A program made the translations under genes and the position numbers. A DNA stretch of 21,758 nucleotides from JAYFRE01 sp034926235. GTDB taxonomy: Bacteria > Pseudomonadota > Alphaproteobacteria > Rhodospirillales > Magnetospirillaceae. Below the pieces are notes generated by a model, which saw nothing but the letters and a program-made list of their open reading frames with translations, did not search any database and was not told where the DNA came from. Of this stretch, positions 15,678 to 21,758 are shown piece after piece. Position 1 is the stretch's first letter; every line of letters starts with the position of its first letter. The stretch is from the NCBI GenBank assembly GCA_034926235.1, contig JAYFRE010000078.1:1-21758 (forward strand), given 5' to 3'.

Positions 15678-17888
15678 CTAGAAAAACGCATAAGGGTCTA
15701 TGTCTATTTGCAGATGAATCTTAGACGGAACCGGGCAGGAATCCAGCCAGGCGCGTAAGACTCCCTGCGGCGCGATACCCCGCCCGGTCTTCAGCAGGAA
15801 ACGGCGGCGGTGACGGCCGCGCAGAATCGCCAGCGGCGCGGGCGCAGGCCCCAGAATCTCGATTCCCTCGCCACGGGGAGCGGTCCGGGCCAACGCTTCA
15901 GCCACCGAATCCGCCGCATAAGCGTCGGGAGCCGACACGATCAGCGCCGCCAATCGACCGAAGGGCGGCATACCGGCGTCGCGGCGCTCGGCGGTCTCCT
16001 CGGCATAGAAACGCTCCACATCGCCCGAGGCCAGCGCCTGCATGACCGTGTGGCCGGGCTGATAGGTCTGAAGCAGCACCCGGCCCGGATGCTCGGCGCG
16101 TCCGGCGCGCCCCGCTACCTGAGAAAGCATCTGGAACGTCCGTTCCGCCGCCCTCAAATCGCCGCCGGCCAGCCCAAGATCGGCATCCACCACGCCGACC
16201 AGGGTCAGAAACGGAAAATGATGCCCCTTGGCCACGACCTGCGTGCCGACCAGCAGATCGATCTCGCGGTTGACCATTGATTCGACCAGCTTGGACGCCG
16301 CCTGCGGTCCGGTCAGCGTGTCGCTGGACATGACCGCGAGACGCGCCTGAGGGAATCGGGCTGCCGCCTCTTCGGCCAAACGCTCGACGCCAGGCCCGCA
16401 GGCGGTGAAAGAATCCTCGGCATCGCAGGATGGACACGCTTTGGGAAGGGCGGTCCGATAGCCGCAATGATGGCATTCCAGCCGCCCGGTCAGGCGATGT
16501 TCGACCAGCCAAGCGGTACAGTTCGGGCATTGCAGACGATGCCCGCAGGCCCGGCACAGGGTCAGCGGCGCATAACCCCGGCGGTTCAGGAACAGCATGG
16601 CCTGTTCGCCCGCCGCCAGGCTGGCCTCCACCGCTTCGACCAAGGGCTCGGACAGCCAGGACCGGCGCGAGGTCTGATGACGGCGCAGATCGACCAGTTC
16701 GATCTCGGGCAGGACCGCCCGTCCGTGGCGGCTTTCCAGTTTCAAAAGCCGGTAACGCCCGGCCTCGGCGTTGGCGCGGCTCTCCAGCGACGGCGTGGCC
16801 GAGGCCAGAACGGCGGGAATGGCGGACAGGCGGGCGCGCACCACCGCCATGTCGCGGGCGTTGTAGATCACCCCTTCCTCCTGCTTGAAGGAAGCATCAT
16901 GTTCCTCATCGACCACGATCAGGCCCAGATTGGCGAAGGGCAAAAACAGAGCCGACCGTGCGCCCACCACCACGCCGCCCCACCCTTCGGCCACCGCCAG
17001 CCAGTTGGCGCGCCGCCGCACCAGGCCGAGATCGGAATGCCATTCCAGCGGCGGCGTGCCGAAGCGGTCGGCGAATCGGGTCAGCCATTGCGCCGACAAG
17101 GAAATCTCGGGCAGCAGCACCAGCACTTGGCGACCCATCGACAGGGTTCGGGCGATGGCTTCGAAATAGACCTCGGTCTTGCCCGATCCGGTGACGCCAT
17201 CCAGCAGATGAACCGAAAAACCGTTGCCGACAGCATCGTTCAGAGCATCGGCCGCCTTGGCCTGATCAGGAGACAATTGCGGGCCGGGACGACGCCAGTC
17301 GGGCCAAGGCAAGGCAGCGGGCACCGCCGGACAGGGCTTCAAGGCCCCGGCGTCGATCAACCCCTTGACCACCGCCGGCGCGACGCCTGCGGCCCGGGCC
17401 AGATCCGCCAGCGGCATCGGCGTCAGGGCGGCCTCAAGCACTTTCCGGCGCGTCGGCGTGATTTTGAGATTCTCGGGCCGTTCGGGGACAAGAGCGAAGG
17501 AAGACCGGCCCGGACGCGCGCTTTCCAGACTGGCGGGCACAGCGGTCGCCAGCTTCAGAACCAGCCCTTCGGGTGTCATCGTATAAGCGGAAATCCAGGA
17601 AATCAGCCGGCGCAGGGGGTCGGGCAGGGCCGGAATATCGAGACGGCGCACCAGCGTGCGCAGCTTTTTCGCCGCCACGCCCCCCGATCCCTCGCCCCAG
17701 ACCACGCCAACAACCTGACGCCGGCCCAGCGGCACCTCGACGAAATCGCCAAGCCCCAGCACCGCGCCCTGCGGCACGAGATAGTCGAGCGGGCCGTCCA
17801 AAGCGAGCGGCAGCAGCACCGCCACCCTGTCCTTGCCGGTGAAGAGCCTTAAGGGTGGCATGGGAAGGTCGGGTAAAAAAAGGGTCAT
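15678..17888 (-). CDS. priA: Primosomal protein N' (replication restart helicase PriA)
   Basis: PriA is a 3'-to-5' superfamily 2 helicase that binds stalled forks and D-loops and reloads the replicative helicase. The 736-residue protein has the N-terminal 3'-DNA-end-binding domain (about 20-115, DYLVPQ and GDFVEVPLGRR), a winged-helix stretch (about 140-185), and the helicase core with P-loop GVTGSGKT (231-238) and the DEEH box (327-330). An eight-cysteine zinc-binding insert follows (Cys445, 448, 454, 457, 472, 475, 485, 488), then helicase lobe 2 with VGTQVVAKGHHFP and QVAGRAGR. All key elements are intact. The ribosome binding site before ATG 17888 is weak; Met10 is an alternative. It lies upstream of atpH in the same direction, with a 209-base gap, and diverges from the DUF484 gene. 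Confidence 0.97.
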   Translation of the reverse strand: MTLFLPDLPMPPLRLFTGKDRVAVLLPLALDGPLDYLVPQGAVLGLGDFVEVPLGRRQVVGVVWGEGSGGVAAKKLRTLVRRLDIPALPDPLRRLISWISAYTMTPEGLVLKLATAVPASLESARPGRSSFALVPERPENLKITPTRRKVLEAALTPMPLADLARAAGVAPAVVKGLIDAGALKPCPAVPAALPWPDWRRPGPQLSPDQAKAADALNDAVGNGFSVHLLDGVTGSGKTEVYFEAIARTLSMGRQVLVLLPEISLSAQWLTRFADRFGTPPLEWHSDLGLVRRRANWLAVAEGWGGVVVGARSALFLPFANLGLIVVDEEHDASFKQEEGVIYNARDMAVVRARLSAIPAVLASATPSLESRANAEAGRYRLLKLESRHGRAVLPEIELVDLRRHQTSRRSWLSEPLVEAVEASLAAGEQAMLFLNRRGYAPLTLCRACGHRLQCPNCTAWLVEHRLTGRLECHHCGYRTALPKACPSCDAEDSFTACGPGVERLAEEAAARFPQARLAVMSSDTLTGPQAASKLVESMVNREIDLLVGTQVVAKGHHFPFLTLVGVVDADLGLAGGDLRAAERTFQMLSQVAGRAGRAEHPGRVLLQTYQPGHTVMQALASGDVERFYAEETAERRDAGMPPFGRLAALIVSAPDAYAADSVAEALARTAPRGEGIEILGPAPAPLAILRGRHRRRFLLKTGRGIAPQGVLRAWLDSCPVPSKIHLQIDIDPYAFF

Positions 17889-17920
17889 GATCCGGTGATC
17901 TTAGACGTGCGGCTTCGTGC

Positions 17921-17950
17921 TTGCCAGTGGGGGGAGGGCCGGCATAGGGT
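17921..17950 (+). promoter_or_regulatory. Candidate promoter for DUF484-xerC
   Basis: Within the 170-base divergent gap between priA and the DUF484 gene, TTGCCA (17921-17926) and TAGGGT (17945-17950) are separated by 18 bases. The -35 box differs from consensus by one base, and the -10 box is poor. The leader would be about 100 bases. This is a by-eye suggestion only. Confidence 0.3.
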
Positions 17951-18058
17951 GTTTTTGCGCATCTCTGCCGCCTCCTCCGGACCCGGACGATCAAAGAGCT
18001 TGTGCCCCGGCGCACAGACTGGCAGAAGACGGCGAACGGAGCTTTTGGAGTTCGATGG

Positions 18059-18763
18059 ATGGCGCGTAAAGGCGAGCCTGCCGACACCCTATCCCGCCCC
18101 CCGGTCACGGAAGCGGATGTTCTAACCTACCTCCGGGCGAATCCGTCCTTCTTGACCGGACATCTCGATCTCGTCAGCCACATGACGCCGCCGTCACGCT
18201 TTTCCGGCGGGCCGGTGTCCGACCTGCAATATTACATGATCGAGCGCCTGAACGAGGAATTGGAACAGATGCGCGGCTGCGCCGAGCATCTCATCGCCAC
18301 CTCGCGCAGCAACATGTCCACCCAGAACCGCACCCATGAAGCCGCGCTGGCCGCGCTGGCCGCGGACGGGCTGCGCGGCCTGACGCGGACCGTGGCCGAC
18401 GATTTCGCCACCCTCCTCGACGTCGACGTGGTCACGCTGGGGTTCGAATCCGGCGATGGAATCACGCCCATGCTGCCCGGGGTTACCGCCCTGCCGCCGG
18501 GCCTGGTCGAAAAATTGCTGGGCGAGGCCGATGTCATGCTGCGCTCCGCCGCCCAGGCCGACCCGCTGGTGTTCGGCGCCGGCTCAGGCCTGGTCAAGTC
18601 CTTCGCTTTGGTCCGGATCGCCCCCCGGAACGGTCCGCTCGGCCTGCTGGCGATGGGTTCGCGCGCCGAGCGCGCCTTCCACGCCAGCCAGGGAACGGAC
18701 CTGCTGGCGTTCCTGGGCAATGTCGTCGAGGATTGCGTGAGACGGTGGTGGCCGGCGGTCTGA
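18059..18763 (+). CDS. DUF484 family protein
   Basis: This 234-residue cytosolic protein matches the DUF484 family. It has an N-terminal helical domain containing DVLTYLRANPSFLTGH, then a predicted coiled coil in LQYYMIERLNEELEQM, and a GAF-like C-terminal domain (about 105-230, including LLDVDVVTLGFE and GLLAMGSRAERAF). Its biochemical role is unknown. DUF484 genes are commonly found immediately upstream of xerC in proteobacteria, as here, which hints at a link with chromosome segregation or division. The frame is open back to a GTG at 18002. I chose ATG 18059 because GGAG at 18047-18050 lies 8 bases upstream and because conserved sequence begins shortly after. Its end overlaps the start of xerC. 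Confidence 0.88.
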   Translation: MARKGEPADTLSRPPVTEADVLTYLRANPSFLTGHLDLVSHMTPPSRFSGGPVSDLQYYMIERLNEELEQMRGCAEHLIATSRSNMSTQNRTHEAALAALAADGLRGLTRTVADDFATLLDVDVVTLGFESGDGITPMLPGVTALPPGLVEKLLGEADVMLRSAAQADPLVFGAGSGLVKSFALVRIAPRNGPLGLLAMGSRAERAFHASQGTDLLAFLGNVVEDCVRRWWPAV

Positions 18764-19692
18764 TCTTTTTTACCGGCGATTCCGGCCTCAAAGAGGCCAT
18801 CGCCGGCTGGCGTTCCTGGCTCGCGGATGAACGGCGCGCATCGGCCCACACCTTGGATGGTTATGGCCGCGACATCGCCGCTTTCCTGACCTTCCTGTCC
18901 GGCCATCTCGGCAAGGAACCGGGGCTGGCCGATCTGGCCGCCCTTACCGCGCCGGATTTCCGCGCTTTTCTCAGCGAACGCGCGTCGGAAGGATTGGGGC
19001 GGACCTCGATGGCGCGCACCATGTCCAGCCTGCGCAGCCTGTTCCGTCATCTCGATCGCCGGGGATCGGTCCATAATCCAGCCCTGACCGCCGTGCGGGC
19101 GCCGCGTCCGCCGCGTTCGGTGCCTAAACCGCTGGCGCGGAACGAAGCGCTGGAAACCCTGGCCGCCGCCGGAGAAGAGGCGGCCCAACCCTGGATCGCC
19201 GCCCGCGACGCCGCCCTTTTCACCCTGCTTTACGGGTGCGGTCTGCGGCTAGGCGAAGCCCTGGCGCTCAACGGCCAGGACATCCCCGAGAACGGGGTAA
19301 TGACCATCACCGGCAAGGGACGCAAACAGCGGCTGGTGCCGGTGCTGCCGGTCGTCCGCGACGCCGTGGCCCATTACCGCGACCAATGCCCATGGCCGAT
19401 GGACCGGGACCGGCCCCTGTTCGTCGGCGCACGCGGCAAAAGACTTAATCCCGGCGTTGTCCAGCGCCAGATGCGCCATCTGCGCGCCCTTTTGGGTCTG
19501 CCCGATTCGGCCACACCGCATGCGCTGCGCCACAGTTTCGCCACCCACCTTCTGGCCGAAGGCGGCGATCTGCGCACCATCCAGGAATTGCTGGGACACG
19601 CCTCGCTCAGCACCACCCAGCGCTATACCGAGGTGGATTCACACAAGCTGATCGATATCTATCGCAAGAGCCACCCGCGCGCCCAAGGCTAA
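18745..19692 (+). CDS. xerC: Tyrosine recombinase XerC
   Basis: XerC starts strand exchange with XerD at dif to resolve chromosome dimers. The protein of about 315 residues has the N-terminal SAM-like core-binding domain (LADERRASAHTLDGYGRDIAAFLTFL) and the C-terminal catalytic domain. All catalytic residues are visible: Arg in CGLRLGEAL, Lys in GKGRKQR, His and Arg in HALRHSFATHLL, His in LGHASLS, and the nucleophile Tyr in QRYTEV. The start is uncertain: the frame opens at TTG 18733, and GTG codons follow at 18745 and 18748. I use 18745 because GAGGA at 18728-18732 is then 12 bases away. Each choice overlaps the end of the DUF484 gene, implying coupling. Location beside DUF484 supports XerC over XerD. 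Confidence 0.93.
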   Translation: MVAGGLIFFTGDSGLKEAIAGWRSWLADERRASAHTLDGYGRDIAAFLTFLSGHLGKEPGLADLAALTAPDFRAFLSERASEGLGRTSMARTMSSLRSLFRHLDRRGSVHNPALTAVRAPRPPRSVPKPLARNEALETLAAAGEEAAQPWIAARDAALFTLLYGCGLRLGEALALNGQDIPENGVMTITGKGRKQRLVPVLPVVRDAVAHYRDQCPWPMDRDRPLFVGARGKRLNPGVVQRQMRHLRALLGLPDSATPHALRHSFATHLLAEGGDLRTIQELLGHASLSTTQRYTEVDSHKLIDIYRKSHPRAQG

Positions 19693-19775
19693 CCCGGTCT
19701 CTTACGCGCAGCGGCGCAAAGCCAGGTCAAGGACATGGCGATAGGGGCCGCCGGGGCGGCGGAGCGATCCGTCTC

Positions 19776-19837
19776 GGAAGGGAAATATGGGTGCGGCGAG
19801 GCCGCCTCGCGGCGTGCCCTGGAGACGCCGCCCTTCC
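19776..19837. repeat. Nested inverted repeats able to form a long two-tier hairpin
   Basis: The outer arms GGAAGGG (19776-19782) and CCCTTCC (19831-19837) are perfect complements. Inside, GCGAGG (19796-19801) pairs with CCTCGC (19805-19810) over a CCG loop, and GGG (19789-19791) with CCC (19817-19819), with a few wobble pairs and a bulge between. Such nesting is consistent with a structured RNA, but no RNA family is recognised and the GC-rich background makes chance pairing easier. Confidence 0.4.
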
Positions 19838-20010
19838 CGCTTTCTACCCAATGGAAGACGACGCCAGAACAGATCTGCTCGCTCGAGCCAGGGGGGTAAA
19901 AGGAGCGAAAACGCCCTGGTCGGCAGTTTAATGGCGACGCCCGCCAGCGGAGCGGACGGTATCTTGCAGGCCCGGGACACGGCAGTAGAAACCGATTGCC
20001 GCCACAGCCC

Positions 20011-20044
20011 AAAAAACCGGTGTCGGATCAATCGGCGCGACCGG
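20011..20044 (-). terminator. Candidate intrinsic terminator on the minus strand
   Basis: Read on the minus strand, CCGGTCG (20044-20038) pairs with CGA-CCGG (20025-20023 and 20020-20017) around a two-base bulge, with a 12-base loop, followed at once by six T's (20016-20011). It lies about 210 bases beyond the stop of the small minus-strand gene. It could end that transcript or a separate minus-strand small RNA. Confidence 0.45.
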
Positions 20045-20148
20045 CCCTCCGGCATCGGAAAAAGCAGAACCGTCAGCCATCCGCTTGCAGGCGGAATGCA
20101 TCTGGCCACTTTAATACGAAGGGGGAAACCTTAGGGGATGAGCGATCA

Positions 20149-20187
20149 CGGGAAAAATGAATTCCCGGAATGACTGCCATTCCTTTT
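20149..20187 (+). repeat. Two tandem hairpins followed by TTTT
   Basis: CGGGAA and TTCCCG (20149-20154 and 20162-20167) form a perfect 6-bp stem with a 7-base loop. Adjacent GGAATG and CATTCC (20167-20172 and 20178-20183) form another with a 5-base loop, followed by TTTT on the plus strand. This could be a weak terminator for a plus-strand transcript, but none is known here. Confidence 0.35.
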
Positions 20188-20208
20188 AGGAATTTTCAAA
20201 CGCACGAG

Positions 20209-20237
20209 CCGGCGGGGACGACCTCCATCCCCACCGG
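20209..20237 (-). terminator. Hairpin just after the small minus-strand gene
   Basis: On the minus-strand RNA, CCGGUGGGGA (20237-20228) pairs with UCCCCGCCGG (20218-20209) over 10 positions including one U-G, with a 9-base loop. On the plus strand the same position is a C/A mismatch, so the stem is better for a minus-strand transcript. It begins 18 bases past the TAG at 20255. No T-run follows, so it may be an mRNA-stabilising or Rho-assisted end and not a classic terminator. Confidence 0.45.
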
Positions 20238-20254
20238 ACTTCGCGTAAAATTCC

Positions 20255-20404
20255 CTACACCACGTAAGAGCGGGAATCGACCAGACGCTTGTAGTAGTCG
20301 AATTCGTCGCAAGCCCCGAGGGCATAGGCATTCACCGAGACCTCTTTGGCCCGGGCTTCAACGTTATCGTCAAGTGTCGACGTCAACATGTGGATGACGT
20401 TCAT
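20255..20404 (-). CDS. Small protein of unknown function (49 residues)
   Basis: I do not recognise this gene. It runs from ATG 20404 to TAG 20255 and encodes an acidic, soluble-looking peptide of 49 residues without membrane segment or signal peptide. It opens MNVIHMLTSTLDDNVEARA and ends DYYKRLVDSRSYVV; it has one Cys (32), an aromatic patch F35-D-Y-Y38, eight Asp/Glu and five Lys/Arg. Evidence that it is real: GGGG lies 7 bases before the ATG, and an in-frame TAG upstream leaves no competing start. About 73% of third codon positions are G or C, although the flanking DNA is much poorer in G+C. A hairpin follows the stop, and an AT-rich promoter-like region with palindromes precedes it. It lies 195 bases downstream of the CoA-transferase gene on the same strand. 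Confidence 0.65.
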   Translation of the reverse strand: MNVIHMLTSTLDDNVEARAKEVSVNAYALGACDEFDYYKRLVDSRSYVV

Positions 20405-20511
20405 GATCAGACCCCATTTCCTACAGTCATGTGCCTAGCTTCTTCGTCCCGGCGGCCCAGGAGGAGCAAAACCGCCTTAAGGACTGGAACCACCATAGAC
20501 TGTCGCATTCG

Positions 20512-20541
20512 ATGTTAAAAATGAATTTATGAAATGATCAA
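20512..20541 (-). promoter_or_regulatory. Candidate promoter of the small gene
   Basis: On the minus strand TTGATC (20541-20536) and TAACAT (20517-20512) are separated by 18 bases, each matching the sigma-70 boxes at four of six positions. Transcription would start near 20505, about 100 bases before the ATG. Two inverted repeats overlap or adjoin it. Confidence 0.3.
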
Positions 20542-20549
20542 AATTCATT
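20520..20549. repeat. Perfect 9-bp inverted repeat overlapping the candidate promoter
   Basis: AATGAATTT (20520-20528) and AAATTCATT (20541-20549) are perfect complements 12 bases apart. One arm lies in the spacer of the candidate promoter and the other touches its -35 box, as expected of an operator. On the minus strand the second arm runs into TTT, so a weak AT-rich terminator for the CoA-transferase gene is an alternative reading. Confidence 0.5.
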
Positions 20550-20555
20550 CTTGGA

Positions 20556-20575
20556 ATATATGCCGATGCATATAT
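20556..20575. repeat. Perfect 8-bp palindrome with 4-base spacer
   Basis: ATATATGC (20556-20563) and GCATATAT (20568-20575) flank CGAT. The element lies 15 bases upstream of the candidate -35 box of the small gene and 25 bases beyond the CoA-transferase stop. It resembles a dimeric regulator site, or a 3'-end hairpin of the CoA-transferase mRNA. No T-run follows on the minus strand. Confidence 0.5.
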
Positions 20576-20599
20576 CCGGCACGGAAATGGGGTTGCTCA

Positions 20600-21758
20600 T
20601 CAAAGTCCCATCAGCTCTGGCTGAAAAATACGGAGATCCATCAGCTTAGGCTCAGCCTTGATAATCGGCTTGAACGCCATCTGCCCCAGGATATCCCGTT
20701 CGATATCGATCCCAGGCGCGACTTCCGTCAGATGCAAACCATCCGACATCAGCTCGAATACCGCGCGTTCGGTTATATAAGTGACCGGCTGGCGGTTCTG
20801 GATCGCGTACGCGCCGCTGAAGGTGATCTGGCCAACCGCCTCAACGAACTTCCGGACATCTCCTTCGCGGTCGATGGACAAACGCCCGTCCCGAACGGAC
20901 ACCCGCAATCCCCTGGTAGTGAAACTGCCCAGAAAGAAAACCTTCTTGGCATGCTGGGTGATGTTGATGAAACCGCCGCAGCCCGAAATCCGTCCATTCA
21001 TCCGGCTGACATTGATGTTGCCCGCCGCGTCGCATTCGGCCAGACCCAGATAGGCGAGATCGAGACCGCCGCCATCGTAGAAATCGAATTGATAGGCTTG
21101 ATCGAGAATGCAATCCGGATTGACCGAAACGCCGAAAATCGATCCCGATCTGGGGATGCCGCCGACCGGTCCCGATTCGACCGTCAGGGTCATACGCCCG
21201 CCGATTCCTTCCTCGGCCGCGACCGACGCGACCGATTCCGGCACGCCGATACCCAGATTGACCGCCGCGCCGGGCGTAAGCTCCAGGGCTCCGCGCCGTC
21301 CCATGATCTTGCGTTCGGTCAAAGGTTCGGGCACCAGCGCTCCCGCCGGAACGCGAACCGCGCCGCAATGCGCCCCGATCTCGTCGCGCGACACTTCCCA
21401 CATATGCTCGGCTTCGGGCACGGGAACGATGTAATCGACATAGATGCCGGGAATCTTGACCAGTTTCGGATCCAGAGTCCCCGATTCGACCACCTTGCTG
21501 ACCTGGACAACGACGATGCCGCCGGAATTGCGGACCGCCTGGGCGATCGAGGTCACACACAGGCTGACCCCTTCCCGTTCCAGCGTGACATTGCCGTTTT
21601 CATCGGCATAGGTGCCGCGCAGGAAGCAGATATCGACCGGAATCCGCTTGTAGAAAAGCTGCTCCTCGCCACCCAGAGTCACCAGTTCGACCAGATCTTC
21701 GGATGCGGCAGCGTTCATCTTGCCGCCTTCCAGCCGGGGATCGACATAGGTGTGCAGC
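20600..21758 (-). CDS. Acyl-CoA:acetate/3-ketoacid CoA-transferase, C-terminal part (5' end outside the window)
   Basis: The frame is open from the right edge to TGA 20600, giving about 385 residues of a family I CoA-transferase whose full length is usually about 520 or more. It resembles the fused alpha/beta type (propionate CoA-transferase, YdiF, acetate CoA-transferase). Visible landmarks are YVDPRLEGGKMN followed by SEDLVELV, PVDICFLRGTYADENGN, the TPGAAVNLGIGVPE block opening the beta half, the motif LTVESGPVGGIPRSG whose Glu should be the catalytic residue forming the glutamyl-CoA intermediate, and AECDAAGNINVSRM. The ATG at 21718 is internal, not the start, because conserved sequence continues upstream of it. 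Which acids it uses cannot be read from sequence. It is presumably cytosolic, in short-chain fatty acid, ketone body or polyhydroxyalkanoate metabolism. Confidence 0.9.
   Translation of the reverse strand, partial: LHTYVDPRLEGGKMNAAASEDLVELVTLGGEEQLFYKRIPVDICFLRGTYADENGNVTLEREGVSLCVTSIAQAVRNSGGIVVVQVSKVVESGTLDPKLVKIPGIYVDYIVPVPEAEHMWEVSRDEIGAHCGAVRVPAGALVPEPLTERKIMGRRGALELTPGAAVNLGIGVPESVASVAAEEGIGGRMTLTVESGPVGGIPRSGSIFGVSVNPDCILDQAYQFDFYDGGGLDLAYLGLAECDAAGNINVSRMNGRISGCGGFINITQHAKKVFFLGSFTTRGLRVSVRDGRLSIDREGDVRKFVEAVGQITFSGAYAIQNRQPVTYITERAVFELMSDGLHLTEVAPGIDIERDILGQMAFKPIIKAEPKLMDLRIFQPELMGL

Larger units (their letters stand above)
19693..20254. other. 562-base gap with no credible protein gene; rich in hairpins
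   Basis: Between the xerC stop and the small gene at 20255-20404 no reading frame looks real. The open frames on both strands are rich in Arg, Pro and Ser, lack ribosome binding sites and show no recognisable domain. The region instead contains several inverted repeats: 19776-19837, 20017-20044, 20149-20167, 20167-20183 and 20209-20237. It may hold a small RNA or untranslated mRNA tails. I see no tRNA, tmRNA, 6S, SRP or RNase P signature in it. Confidence 0.6.

Noticed and set aside
19702..20109. 135-codon minus-strand open frame in the gap after xerC (with overlapping frames on both strands)
   Set aside because: It is rich in Arg, Pro and Leu, has no plausible ribosome binding site or recognisable domain, and competing frames of similar quality overlap it.
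20167..20183. AATGACTGCC resembles a conserved block of RNase P RNA
   Set aside because: The other conserved RNase P blocks are absent nearby, and the bases are better explained by the local hairpin.

Overview
The window looks like ordinary core chromosome of a high-GC alphaproteobacterium, most probably from the Rhodospirillales (Magnetospirillum/Rhodospirillum-like). The reasons are an F1-only ATP synthase operon (atpHAGDC, with no F0 genes), the block gpmI - envC-like - ctpA - divergent polysaccharide deacetylase - rppH, and a DUF484-xerC pair beside priA. The genus is an inference and cannot be fixed from this window. I see no insertion sequence, prophage, CRISPR array, rRNA gene or complete tRNA gene.

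Layout. 1-367: 3' end of xerD. 383-1210 (-): gluQRS. 1279-1938 (+): serine esterase. 2070-2633 (+): HNH endonuclease with an intrinsic terminator. 2698-3369 (-): ribB, preceded by a complete FMN riboswitch (3479-3623) and a start-codon-proximal hairpin. 3767-4447 (+): mtgA. 4505-10438 (+): gpmI, an envC-like murein hydrolase activator, ctpA, a YibQ/DUF610 protein and rppH, closely spaced and probably co-transcribed. 10594-15468 (-): atpC, atpD, atpG, atpA and atpH, transcribed in the order HAGDC. 15678-17888 (-): priA. 18059-19692 (+): DUF484 and xerC. 19693-20599: a lower-GC, structure-rich region holding one convincing unannotated 49-codon gene (20255-20404, -), several hairpins and two perfect AT-rich inverted repeats. 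20600-21758 (-): a CoA-transferase gene that runs off the right edge.

Functional themes. MtgA, the EnvC-like protein and CtpA all act on the cell wall or envelope. XerC and XerD together resolve chromosome dimers at dif, and PriA restarts stalled replication forks. RppH starts 5'-end-dependent mRNA decay. RibB feeds flavin synthesis under FMN feedback, and the ATP synthase F1 genes form their own operon.

Most of the window is housekeeping. The parts that deserve attention are the small gene and palindromes at about 20.0-20.6 kb, and the visible switching strand in the ribB riboswitch. I found no convincing novel multi-gene system.
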